Made by a program: the position numbers and the translations under genes. Positions 1 to 10,800 of a DNA stretch of 22,568 nucleotides are shown here, piece after piece. Positions within the stretch are counted from its first letter, which is position 1, and every line of letters starts with the position of its first letter. The notes below the pieces were generated by a model. It was not told the DNA's origin and searched no databases. It worked only from the letters and a program-made list of their open reading frames with translations. Source of the DNA: Monoraphidium neglectum (lineage: Eukaryota > Chlorophyta > Chlorophyceae > Sphaeropleales > Selenastraceae); contig NW_014013551.1 in the NCBI RefSeq assembly GCF_000611645.1, positions 15,194 to 37,761 on the forward strand. Direction: 5' to 3'.

Positions 1-1175
1 GAGGTGCGCCATGCGCAGCCCGCAGTTCCAGCTAGCACATGGTGGTGCTTCCAAGCTCTGGATACGATTGTACATGAGCGCGTCGCATCCCAGACAGAAA
101 ACCCTCGATGAGCCGCGCCGCTGCCCCTCACCCCAATCGCTCGATTCACTGCTGCCTTCAGCAGCGCAACCTCCCGCGCCATCGGCCTCTCGTCGTCGCC
201 GCCCGCCCCTACTGTGCCCGCAATGGCAAAGCGGGAAGGATCGAATGGGCAAGACGGTTGCCGTGGCGGGAGGAAGCGGCGCTGCAAGTAGGGCAGGCGT
301 CACCCGCGCCGGCGTCACCCGTGCCTGCCGCCGGCCGTCGTGCTGCCAATATGGCTGAATTTCAGGCTGTAACGGGGGGTTGAGGCCCCACAGCATGCGG
401 TGCTTGTGATGGCGCTTGTGTGCGCATCAACAAGGATGGCCGTAGGCAGCACAGCGGAGCGCATTCGCTGCCGCCTCCCCTGCGCACAGGAGCCACTGCG
501 GTGCCCTCAGTCGACCCAGGAGTGCACCTGCCGCGCGCTATCCTCGGTTATCAAGCCGTTGCATTATGAGCTGAGTATGTGTAACTGGATAGATCTGTAA
601 ATCAGCTGAAAGTACGCAGACACGGTCCGGGCTTGAAGGGAGCCTTTCTCGACACTCATTCGCCTGAAGAGAGCATGCTAATATTATTTAGGTAGCCAAT
701 TGCTGAGCAAGCAGGGCTGCCCATGAGCTGCTGCCCCTGCACGACAGCAAGTTAGTAATGTGGGTCAAGCGGGTGCAGCACACAACTCAAATGTGGAAGT
801 GTCTGCCACACATCGAGCAAAGCTGATCGCGTGAAGATGGTGATGGTTGAAGGGGCTCACTCCTTCCAGCTGGCTAGGAGCCCCAGCCCATGACCGGCGG
901 TCAACTGGCAAGCGTCGCAGTGTCTCTGTTTTTTTGCAGCCAATAGTGAATGTCGCCCAGCAGGACAGCGGCTGTAAACGCTAGGCAGAATGCGCCATGT
1001 CGTGCACTACCCTGCTGATACCACGCTAGCACCTCGGCTGGCTGTCACTTCACTCCGATCCTATACAACAACGAGCGTCCCCACATGCGATCAAACGCTT
1101 CTTGCGCCGCTGCCGCGCTGCAACTGTGATGCCACTCGCCAACACTATGGATGTCAGCAGGCGTGGCACAATTTA
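1..1175. other. No supported gene; GC-rich then mixed-composition DNA
   Basis: Several short overlapping open frames exist on the plus strand (11-358, 400-600, 990 onward), but none shows a recognisable domain or agrees with splice signals. The first 360 bases are GC-rich and hold a small tandem duplication near 297-325 (a GVTRA-coding unit read twice). Positions 600-975 are less GC-rich and look intergenic. Plus-strand TGTAA occurs near 577 and 596, so a plus-strand gene could end here, but no convincing coding exon precedes it. The region lies just downstream of the minus-strand MYND gene. Confidence 0.4.
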
Positions 1176-2952
1176 TTAATTACAAACGCCACTGTCATTG
1201 TTTCCGCCGCTGCTGCCGCCAGCGCCCCCATGGGGCGCCATCAGCCGCTTTGCCGCCTGCGCCGCCTCGCACTCTGCGCGGCGGCTCATCTCGCACCAGT
1301 GGTCTCGGCAGCACCGCTGGCTGCAGTGTCGCACGCCCGTCAAGCTGCCACACCCCGCGCACTGCCGCAGTGCCGCGCCCTCCGCCTTGGTCCTACCGCA
1401 GGCCGCGCGGCCGCGCCGCTGCCGGCGCTGCCAGTCCAGGCTTGGAGACGCTGGCTCCGCTGCCAGATCAGCCGCTGCTGCAAATGGTGCCTGGGTTGGC
1501 ATGGACACTCCTCCTACACCTGCTCCTGCGCCTGCGCCTGCTGCTGCTTCTGAGTGTGCTGCAGAACGTGCGCCTGCTGCCGCGCCCGCGCCTCCTGCGC
1601 CTCCTCCTTTTACGCCGCCTGCCGCTGCTCCAACAGCTGGTGCTGGTTTCTGTGCTGCTGAGCTTGCTGATGCTGCCTGGGCTTCCGCCAAGACTCGGCG
1701 GTGTCCAGTTGGATGAGGCAAATCATGGGGCTGCTGCTGCCGCAAAGCCGGATTTCCCTGCTGCTCTTCCTGCTGCTGCTGCTGCTGCTGCCGCTGCTGC
1801 TGCCTTATCTATCTATCTGCTGCTGCTGCCGCCGCCCTTGCCTTTGCTCGCCCCACGGCGCCAGCTGCCCTCCTCCGGCGCCCCCTGCCGAGCGCCCGCG
1901 GGACCCTCTGGCTGCGCCGCTCCCGCGCCTGTGCCCTCGGCTGCGATCTCCGTCAAACGTGAGTGCTTCGTACCTCTCCTCAGACTCCGACTCGCCGCGC
2001 GCGGCTGACGTGGCAAGCAGCGCCCTGGAAGCTTCTAACGCTGCCGCCGGCCCATGCGGTGCCTCCAGCATCCCCCGCAGCCGCACGCTTGCAGCGGCAA
2101 CCGCGGCGCTGGTTCGGTTTGAGCTACACCAGTAGATGCAGTCGCGGCCGCCTCCTCAATCCCCAGCGCCAGCAGCGCCAGCATGCTGACTCGCCGCAGC
2201 CGCCGACGCGCAGCAGCGCGGCCCGCAGCTCGTTGCACACGGCCAGCGCGTCGCGCGGCGGCAGTGGCGCGGACAGCTGCAGGCGGGGGGCGTCCAGGTC
2301 CTGCAGCGCCGTGATGATGAGGGCGGCCAGCATCTGGTGGGCGGGGTCGTGGAGCATGTGCTGTTTGCCGCCGTTGCCACTGGGGCCCAGCAGGCCCCTC
2401 GTACACCGCCGCAGCGGGCGAACATGCGCAAACGGGCCGCATGGCCTGCTAGGGTGCCTGCAGGGGCACGAAAGGGCAGAGAGGGGGGATTGGCAGTCGG
2501 ATTTGCGCTATGATTGCGCTTGAGCGGGGAACGGGGCCGGGCGCGCGAGACGGCAAGTGGGCGCTGCGCCGGCAACTTCCACCAGTAGGGATGCAACCAG
2601 CCGCACCAGATGCGCCCCTGAGGCGCCGGAGGGCGTCCGCAACCGCAGCGTCGCCGCCCGAGGGGACGAGCGCCACCGCGGCCTGGACGGGGCGCGCATA
2701 CTCCGGCCCGCGCATCGCGCAGGCGCCGAGGCGGAGCTCTGCAGCAGCATGTTGCAGCTCCACGCACCCCTGCGCCGCGACCTCAAGCTCGCCGCCTGGC
2801 AATGGCCACAGGGCGGCAACCTCCGGCACCGGCCACTGCAGGCATGCGAGTGCCATACTCAGCAGCTCAGGGCACGACCACTGGCCCGGCGGCTGCCGCA
2901 GCAGGCTGGAAGGGTCCCCGCCTGCGCGCGACGAGCCACGTGCCCGTGGCAA
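1176..2952 (-). CDS. Probable multi-exon protein with C-terminal MYND-type zinc finger
   Basis: Three stretches look coding. The 5' stretch (about 2952-2590, with an in-frame ATG at 2856) reads a leucine/alanine-rich helical region containing WSCPELLSMALACLQW and VAAQGCVELQHAAAELRL. A second (about 2463-2130), after a good acceptor (CCCTGCAG), contains HMLHDPAHQMLAALIITAL and RDALAVCNELRAALLRVGG. The last (about 1745-1176) carries an Ala/Gly-rich linker and then CAGCG, RHCSQRCCRDHW and RRAEC, the second half of a MYND finger, before a TAA stop. MYND fingers are protein-interaction zinc modules and are abundant in green algae; the repeat-like helical N-terminal part would suit a scaffold, which is inference. 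Exon joins between the stretches are not resolved, and a serine/glutamate-rich piece near 2040-1960 may be another exon. The start is uncertain: an ATG at 3091 joined across a short intron would also keep the frame. Confidence 0.5.
1180..1184 (-). terminator. TGTAA polyadenylation signal at MYND gene end
   Basis: On the minus strand TGTAA overlaps the last two codons, two bases upstream of the TAA stop. TGTAA is the usual green-algal polyadenylation signal, normally 10-20 bases before the cleavage site. That would give a very short 3' UTR here, so the real signal may lie elsewhere. Confidence 0.3.
1730..1835. repeat. Interrupted CTG/CAG trinucleotide tract with a short tetranucleotide patch
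   Basis: Runs of CTG on the plus strand (CAG on the minus strand) are broken by TTCC and GCC triplets and by a short TATC patch near 1806-1817. Read on the minus strand in the frame of the MYND exon it gives a short glutamine-rich segment. In that frame a TAG lies just upstream of the tract, so an exon probably begins within it. Confidence 0.6.
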
Positions 2953-3161
2953 ACGCGGCGACCGTCAAGGCATACCAGCGCTGGTAGCCGCCCGCAAACG
3001 AATGCAGCCAAGGATCGCACAAAAAATACTACGCTAGGAACTGCAACCCACCTGCGTCAGCGGTGCCCCCGAGACGATAAGTCTGTCCCATGCACGCAGA
3101 AGGCGCCGTCCACGCGCGACGCAGCAGCCATCCTTGTTCAATTAGCAAACCTCCAGCTCCG

Positions 3162-4126
3162 TCAGCGTGACTTTGGCCTGGCCCGCGCGATCCGCAGCTT
3201 CACACTGCGGTGGCGGGGTAGCGCGGCCGCTTGCTGGAAACGATCAGTGCCACCCGACCCTTGACCAGTGCTCTCGCGAGCGGCAGCGCCGCGGCGCGCG
3301 CCGCGGACGGGCCCGCCGTGGCGCCGCAGCAGCGCCGCCGCAGCCGCTTGGAATTCCGCAAACTCCTCAGCCGACAGGTCATGGTCGAAGCCCAGGGACT
3401 CTGGCGGCCACACGGTGCCGCCGTTGTCGGTGCCGGCCGCGTCGAAGTCGAGGTTTGCAATGACAAAGGCGCGGTCGCCGGGACGCAGGGGCATGTCCTG
3501 GCGTGCGGGGGTTGCAAAACAGAGCTGGCAGGTGAGTCGGAAGTGATGCGGAGTTGACGCGTGGGTCAGTTGCCTCGTGAGGAGCAGCATCCAAAGCACA
3601 CTCCCTGCCTACCTGGGTGCCGTCAGCATCAGCAGCCAAGGCACCCAGAGCTTTGCCGTCTAGACAGGCAAACTACGGAAGCTTCCGTCATCACCAACCC
3701 CCCAAATGATGCGATGGAAAGCGTGACATCACCATGCATGATCGCCCGCTCCGCAAGCCAAGCCGCAAATGACTCCACAGCCGCTCACCTGCGCTCAGGC
3801 ACTCGCGCGCAGGTGGGTTCCTCACACTCACCGGGGACGGATGAGTCATCACGCAGTCAAACCGCACGCCCTGCTGCCGCACGGGCCGGTACAGCCCCAG
3901 CGCCAGCATGCTCTGGTGGTGCAGCAGGTCGTGCCAGTACGCTCCATAGCTCAGCCCATCCGTCCAAGGCGCGCCGATCTGGACCAGCACCACGGTCGGC
4001 GCGTGAAGCACCTCACGCCCACCCTGCTTCAGCCGCCCTTGACGCGCGCTCGCAGAATCCTCGGGCCACTGCCCCAACGCCGCCTGACGCCGCTGCTGCT
4101 GCTGCTGCTGCTGCTGTGGCTGCTGC

Positions 4127-4165
<39 letters not shown>

Positions 4166-4204
4166 GGCGGCTGCTGAGGCTGCTGCTGCAGCTGCTGCTG
4201 TTGA

Positions 4205-4245
<41 letters not shown>

Positions 4246-4248
4246 TTG

Positions 4249-4293
<45 letters not shown>

Positions 4294-4308
4294 ATGCTGC
4301 TGCTGTTG

Positions 4309-4354
<46 letters not shown>

Positions 4355-5147
4355 AGCTGCTGCTGCCGCTGCTGCTGCTGCTGGTCCTGCTGCGCCAGGG
4401 GCGGCAGCGGCGGCGCAGGCTCATCTCGTCCTCTGCAGCCGCCCCGCAGCGCGGCCGGCGACCCGCCCGCGCCAGAGGGCGGAGATGGGGTGGCGTCGTC
4501 CGTGTCGCTGCCTCCATGCGGCAGCCGCGGCGCTGCGTCCTGCCCGCCGCCGACTCTTGTGAACAGGCTGTTTTTGTGCCATACGGCGGCTTGGCTCGTG
4601 CTGCGGGAGAGCAGGCGGGGGTCGCCGCTGTGCCACTGGTGCATGAGTTTGAGGATGATCTTGTGGGCACCATGGTTGGTGTGGGCCTGGGACGTGGGTT
4701 TGAAACGTTGCAATCCATGAGGTGCAGGTAGGGGACGCGTGGCTGGTTGCAATCAACAGGTGTTCAAGTGTTTGACTCTGACAACTGAAATTGCTTGCTA
4801 GGCAGCCTCACTGGCGACTGTGGGGCTGTCACAGCACCAGCCCCCTCGCCCCCCACAGCTGATTGTGATACATTATGATCACAGTCAGGCGCTGAGACAG
4901 ACAGATGCTGAATCAAGATTGCAATTTGTGCTTGCAAGCACATACCTGTATTGCAAGGCTGTCCAGCGTGTAGGCAACAAAGGCAGAGCCGGCCATGTAG
5001 GCTGGAGATACCCCCAACTGTGTTTGTGCACGGGGTATGTGCGCGTGTGTGTGTGTGTGCAGCGGGCATGTGCGTGCGTGTGTGTAGTAGGGGGGTGTGT
5101 GTGTGTGCGTGCGTGAATGCGTGCACGTGCGTGCGCGCACACGCGCG

Positions 5148-5212
<65 letters not shown>

Positions 5213-7743
5213 ACGCGTGCACATGCTGTGTGCCTCTATCTTCCCAGGCTGTGTGGATGCCACCCTGGCTGCAGGGCCTACTCGGCCCTGCATAGTATGC
5301 ATCGCCATGCAGTTTGAGAGGGGCAGACACGCTTTGCGCAAACCTCAATTGCAAGCGAAGCACCTTTCTTATGGCAGCAATCAGGGGCGGGCGCTGACTC
5401 ACGGGCTGAAGCTGCACGCCTGGAATGGGCGTCACTGGGTAGAGATAGGCCATGTCAGCAGGCAGGATCATCTCTGTCAAAAGCTGGCGGGGCCCAAGGA
5501 AGGTTGTGGGGGGTAGAGGAGGAGGTTGGGCGGAAGTTGGTGCTGTTGCCGCGTTGCTTGTCTGGTTGAACATTGCTATGGGCCAACGGTGGTGACCAGG
5601 TGTGGTTGAATTCATGGGGATATGAATTGTGCTAGGTGCCACAATGACACAAATCCACAGACATGCGAGGCCATGCAGGTGAGCATGCACATTTACAGCA
5701 CAACAGCACACCTCTATGTGTGGGTTGATGGTCTTGAGGTGCTGCCACGTCTCAATTGTCTCGCCGTCTGTAAATACAAAGCAGTTGGGCAGGGGGGCGT
5801 CAAGCTTCTCCAGCAACGCAATCATCAGCTGCGTCACCAGACAAGATGGCCAGGGCAAGCAGCGCCCCCATTAGGTTGAGGCATTCAAATCCACACACAG
5901 CAGCATGCCGGGCTTGGCCTTGTTCCAGGCAGCATCAGCCACACTACATATGGTGCACCGGCGCTGGAGTGGCAGGGGTCAAACCGGTTCCAACTCAGGT
6001 CATATTGGAGCTGGTCAAGACATCTTGACCTGTGTGGTGCCAAAGAGGCACAATGGCACACCCAACAAACCAGCCCGCTAACGGGCCAGCAAAGCGCTCT
6101 GCCAAGCCCACTCACCAGACATGGCCGCGGCCTCCAGCGCTGCGTCCTCATCCAGCTCCATGTCGAATTTAGGCAGCAGGATGCCGCGCGCCGCGCGCTC
6201 CGCATTCACACGCAGCAGGTCGCTGAAGCTGTGGGAGTCGCCCTGTGGCGAGCCCGCACGCGTTGATGGGGGCTCAGCATTGCATGAGTTCGTCTGGGTC
6301 TGGCTGTAAAACTCGATCGAAGATCAGAGCCAATTGGTGCGTGGTGCTCTGTGTGGCGATGCCACATGCAATGCGACGTTAGTTGGTAACTCCCATTGAG
6401 GGTTCCACCAGCCCTTGGCCCAGCTAGGCCACTGCAAACACTCGCATCCTAATTAACCCGTGTGGAAAACCATCGCAACCCCTTACCTGGCAGAACCAGA
6501 TGCCCTTGAGCCGTGCGATGTCCTCCCAACCGGTGCCAGGCTCAGGCAGGGTGGTGTCCAGAATCACGATCGGCCGCCACCGCGCCAGGCGCTTGCTGCA
6601 GTCGTCGGATGGTAGGGAGTGTTGGATGCATGGAGCATGCATGCGTAGAAGCGCAAGCGTGTGCGTGCGTGTGCACATGCAGGCATGCCCAAGGTGGTGT
6701 GTTCTAGTGTGTATCTCTTGAGCACACCAGTGCAGGGTGGAGGCCCCAACAACAGGGCACACACCTCCTCAGCGGCGCCAGCAGAGAGAAGAGGCCCTCG
6801 ATTGACAGGACTGGCCCAAATATGATGATGTGGCCGATGAAGGGCACCTGGCCCTCAATTACAATGCCGCTCGCGCCCTGAGTCAGCCGTTCAGTGTTTG
6901 GTGGTGGGTGAGGGGACGATCGACAATGCGCAGGGGAGCACTTGGGCATGCCGAGTCTGAGGCGCTGCCTGAAGGGCGCAACTGATTCGCTCGCCAGATG
7001 CCTTGCAGGACCATGCATGTGCAGGGTGCAATTCACAGCCACGTACAGCCCCAGCCCTGCGATTCCAAGCCACCTGCCATATTGCAGCACATCAACGCCC
7101 AACCACGGGAGACGCTTCGACCCACCAACGCCTCATCCGGCCCTCGGCAGTGGTATCTCTGCTCCACGAACGCCTCCGCCATATCCCGCCCTTGCCGGCT
7201 GGCAGACTGCAACAGCTGCGCAGGCAGCGTGTAGCTCGCCGATGCGCGTGGCCCGGTTACCACCGGCGTCTCCAGCGCCGCACGGCTCGCCCCCGCGGGC
7301 CGCCCCTCGCTGGCACCGGCACCGCCGCCGCCGCCTCCGCCGCCATCCGCCGACGGGGGCACCTGCGCAAGGCCGCTGCCCTGGCTTGCGTCTGCGTGGC
7401 AGGGTGGTCGGTGAGGGGTGGGAGGGTTTGAAGTGTGGAGCTCCATTGGTAATCAAAGCACTGACGCAACAAAGTAGGACTAGAGGCGCTGCTGAGGCAT
7501 GCTGCATGGCCTCGCGGCTGCCCCCGCTGACGGCTGCAGACTGCAATAGCGCAAGGACACCAAGCGGACTGTGGCCGGTTCCGAAGGCCGCAAGGGGCAG
7601 CCTTATTGCTCGAAACACAAGCGCCGGAGAAAACGTTTGGGGTCGGCGGCTGATGCAGCGGCGGCAGCGTGCTAGGTCTAGTGGGCTGATGCGGTGCAGC
7701 CATGGCAGTGGGCGTCAATATGTCCGCCAGGATCTCACCTGTT

Positions 7744-7822
<79 letters not shown>

Positions 7823-10800
7823 CCTGCTGCTGGTGCTGGTGCTGCTGATGCTGCTGGTGCTGCTGGTGCTGCCGATGCTGCATGGTTGCGGGCTGCCACA
7901 ACCCCGCTTCCACATCGTGCAAAGAGCCGTTGAACGCCCCGGCACCCGCCATGCCTGCCGGATGTGCCGCAGAATCCCCACTGAAGGCCACCCGCGGAGA
8001 CTGCGCCGCCACTGCCGACGTGTTGCCTTTGCCCAGGGAGCCGCAGCGCAGCTCGTCGCGCCACTGATAATGCGCCCTCCACTTATCAAACGTCTCCTGG
8101 TCTGCCTCTGTGACTGCCAGGGCTTGGTGGACGTCGGCCGCAATCAGAAAGCCCACCATGTCCTTCGATATGATCTGAGGGTTGGATCGAGGTGGTGCGT
8201 GGGAATGTGGATATGGGAATGCAGGAGGTGGGTGTGCGCTCCTGACCCCCTGGGGAGTTCATGGGGCAAAACCTAGGCCAGCAGCAGTGTGTGTGTGCAC
8301 ACGCACACACGCACACACGCACACACGCTCAGGCAAACATCCAAGCAGATACATGTAACCACGCGCTGACATTGCACAAGTCACCTCATCTGAACCAACA
8401 ACCTTTGACCCTACAAACCGTACTGTCCCTGCCATGATACCACCCGCGTACAGTGCACACCCAACCACCTGATCGAGCAGCATCACGTGGAGATTTGCCC
8501 CACCCCTGGCCGCCGCCGCGTCTGTCGCCACCAGCAGCCCGCCCTGGTCGTACGCGAATGCGGCAGCTTCCCGGAATGTGCAGCCGAGGAGGCACTTGGG
8601 GAAGATCGGGATCTCGTAAAACTCTTGGGAGGCTGGCAAATAGGGGGAAAGGTGGTGCACAATTGTTTGGGTGCTATTGCTCACGCGAGAGTGCAGATGC
8701 ATGCCTGTTCACAGGTGCATGATTGCATGAACATCATGCACACATGAGGAGGGCGGATGCAAGTGCAGTTGGTGACCTTGAGTATCACGAACACGAGGGT
8801 GGTACCCTCCTCCTGCCTTCGCGCACGCCGCAACCCACCTCCAGCGACGTACTCAATCAGCCATTCAGGCGCGTCCTTTCGCTGCCCATATGCAAGCGGA
8901 AGCGGTTGATATTGTTGGGAGCGGTGGGGCAATCGCACAGCGCGGGCATGCAGGCGAGTGCATAGTGACAGCTGCTAAGTGACCACCATGACTTTTTTAA
9001 ACAGCTGCTACTGAATCAATATAGGCCCACCTCAGGCAATGAGCTTTGCTCGTGGCTGACTGTGTGGCAGAGGTTGCCGAGCAGCGTAGACACCCCCGGG
9101 CACCCCAGGGCGCTGTGCGCCATCAGGGCGCCCCGCAGCTCCCCCACACATACGACCTCAATGCCCTGGCTCAGCCGCCGCCAGAACGCCGCGCCCGTCA
9201 CAATCCCTAGGCTGTCCTCCACTGATTCGTCCCTCATGCCCCTGGCTGCTGTTGCCGCCGCCGGCCGCCGGTGCCTGTGGAAGCAAGCAGCCATGGCATG
9301 AACAAACGACTGCGCTGTGCCGATGCCTGGCAGGCCGGCGAGCGGCCCCGTGTCGCGCCGGCGCGACGCGTCCCTGCTGCCACCACAGCCGCAGGTGCTG
9401 GGGGCTTTTGCAGAGGGGATGCGGCGCGATGAAGCCGGAATGCTGCGCAGACAGCCGTGGCCTTCCTCCTGCTGGTGATGGTGGTGCTGCTGCGGAGGCT
9501 GCTGCTGTTGCTGCTGCTGATACTGCTCCTGCTGATGCTGCTGATGCTGCTCCTGCTGCTGCTTGTTCTGCTGCTGCTGCCGCCGCTGCTTGTGGTGCTG
9601 GGGCGAGCCACCTGTCGCCGGCGGCTCCGAGTCACGCTCCAGACACTCGTCTTGCTCTGGGCCCTGCCGCGGGGGCCCCGCGTCCCGCCACCTGTCGGCG
9701 CGCCGCGACAGCTGATGGTGCCACGCTGCTGGGTCATCAAGCTGGGAGGCAAGGAAGCCCTTTGCACCGGCCAGCCTGGGGGTTTCAAGGTGTGCGGGTT
9801 GGGTATGTGGGTTCTCAATGCGTTCGAACACGGTGTCAGGGCATGCTCGTGAGATGGGCCACCACGGATACGGGCTGCAGCTTGGGGCTGGCATGTGTCT
9901 CGCACGCATTGTTCTGGTAAGATTGGAAGCTGCAAGGCAGTTACCCAACGGCTTGTGTTTTAGTGTCTGGGTATGAGCAAGAGGAAGCATGCTGGGGAGG
10001 GGGCCTCGCGACAGCCTGAATCAGTACGGATGATGGCTCCTAGGGCCAAGCATTGCACGGGCCGCTCACTTGCTGACGGGCATGCCCCCTAGCGCTTGCA
10101 TCTCCGCTTGCAGTGCCTGGCGGCTCTCAGGCAGCAGCAGCTGCACCACAATGTGGGGCAGCGTGCTTGGCGGCCGTGCCTGTGCATGTGTCCAGCCGTG
10201 CGTTTGGGGGATGAGAGCATGCCTGGGGTGTTAAATCATTGAACGAGGATTGAACGGGTCAGGAACGGGTCAGGAACAAGGGATGGGCGGGAATAATCCA
10301 GCCAAGTAAGCTGGGTCGTGGCTGTACCACCACATAGTCAAGCAAGGCAGGTCAGGGCTGCTAACACACGCCCCGCAGGAATGTTGAGGACGCAGCGCCT
10401 CTGCCGCGGGCAGGGGCGTGCAGGCGCAATTGCACGAGGGCCCACGTGCGCACCCTCCAGAGGTTGCAGCACCACAGGCGCTGGGTTCTCCTGTGGTGCA
10501 GCTCCACAGCACGCTCCTGTTGGGATGGGTCGTGCGTACGCGGGGCGAACAGCTCCCTCGCTTTGGGGGGTTGCAGGGAAGGGAACGCTCTTGTGCGTGC
10601 GTGTGTGCGTGTGCGTGCATGGGCCACAGCACGATAGAGTGTTGCTGCAGCATTGATACTTTGCTTCCTCAACCCCCTTTCTTGCCTCGTTTGAAGCATC
10701 AAGACATGGCACTTGCCAGTGCCCTCGGCAGCAGAGGTCTGTCTTGCACACTCCGCCTGCCAGATTTCACAACTTGATAGCCCAGCTTGCCGTCTTGCCA

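Larger units (their letters stand above)
3162..6877 (-). other. RCK2 domain exons
   Basis: Blocks in order: FIGHIIIFGPVLSIEGLFSL (6877-6765), RPIVILDTTLPEPGTGWEDI (6595-6487), SFSDLLRVNAERAARGILLP (6242-6116), LMIALLEKLDAPLPNCFVF (about 5838-5712), LLTEMILPADMAYLYPV (5483-5403), VSPAYMAGSAFVAYTLDSLA (5017-4946), IILKLMHQWHSGDPRLLSR plus a polyQ loop and HDLLHHQSMLALGLYRPV (4686-3832), and DMPLRPGDRAFVIANLDFD (3497-3162). These match the order of Slo1 RCK2 through the GIYRL and VITNPP...LVPTDL region. The aspartate-rich calcium bowl expected just before the AYLYPV-like strand is absent. C-terminal reading after about residue AARES is uncertain because other frames also look coding. Confidence 0.85.

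Noticed and set aside
3561..4731. Long plus-strand open frames giving polyalanine or polyleucine
   Set aside because: They are readings of the CTG tract on the strand opposite the channel exon; the minus strand has flanking RCK2 homology and good splice sites.
5037..5216. CRISPR-like or satellite array
   Set aside because: It is a simple dinucleotide repeat with no spacer structure.
4885..5341. Minus-strand frames of alternating His-Thr
   Set aside because: They are translations of the TG/CA microsatellite in an intron; only the LGVSPAYMAGSAF part (5017-4946) is a real exon.
6942..8276. 444-codon plus-strand open frame
   Set aside because: It runs antisense to channel exons 8174-7739 and 7391-7126 and consists largely of a leucine run from CTG; no domain is seen.
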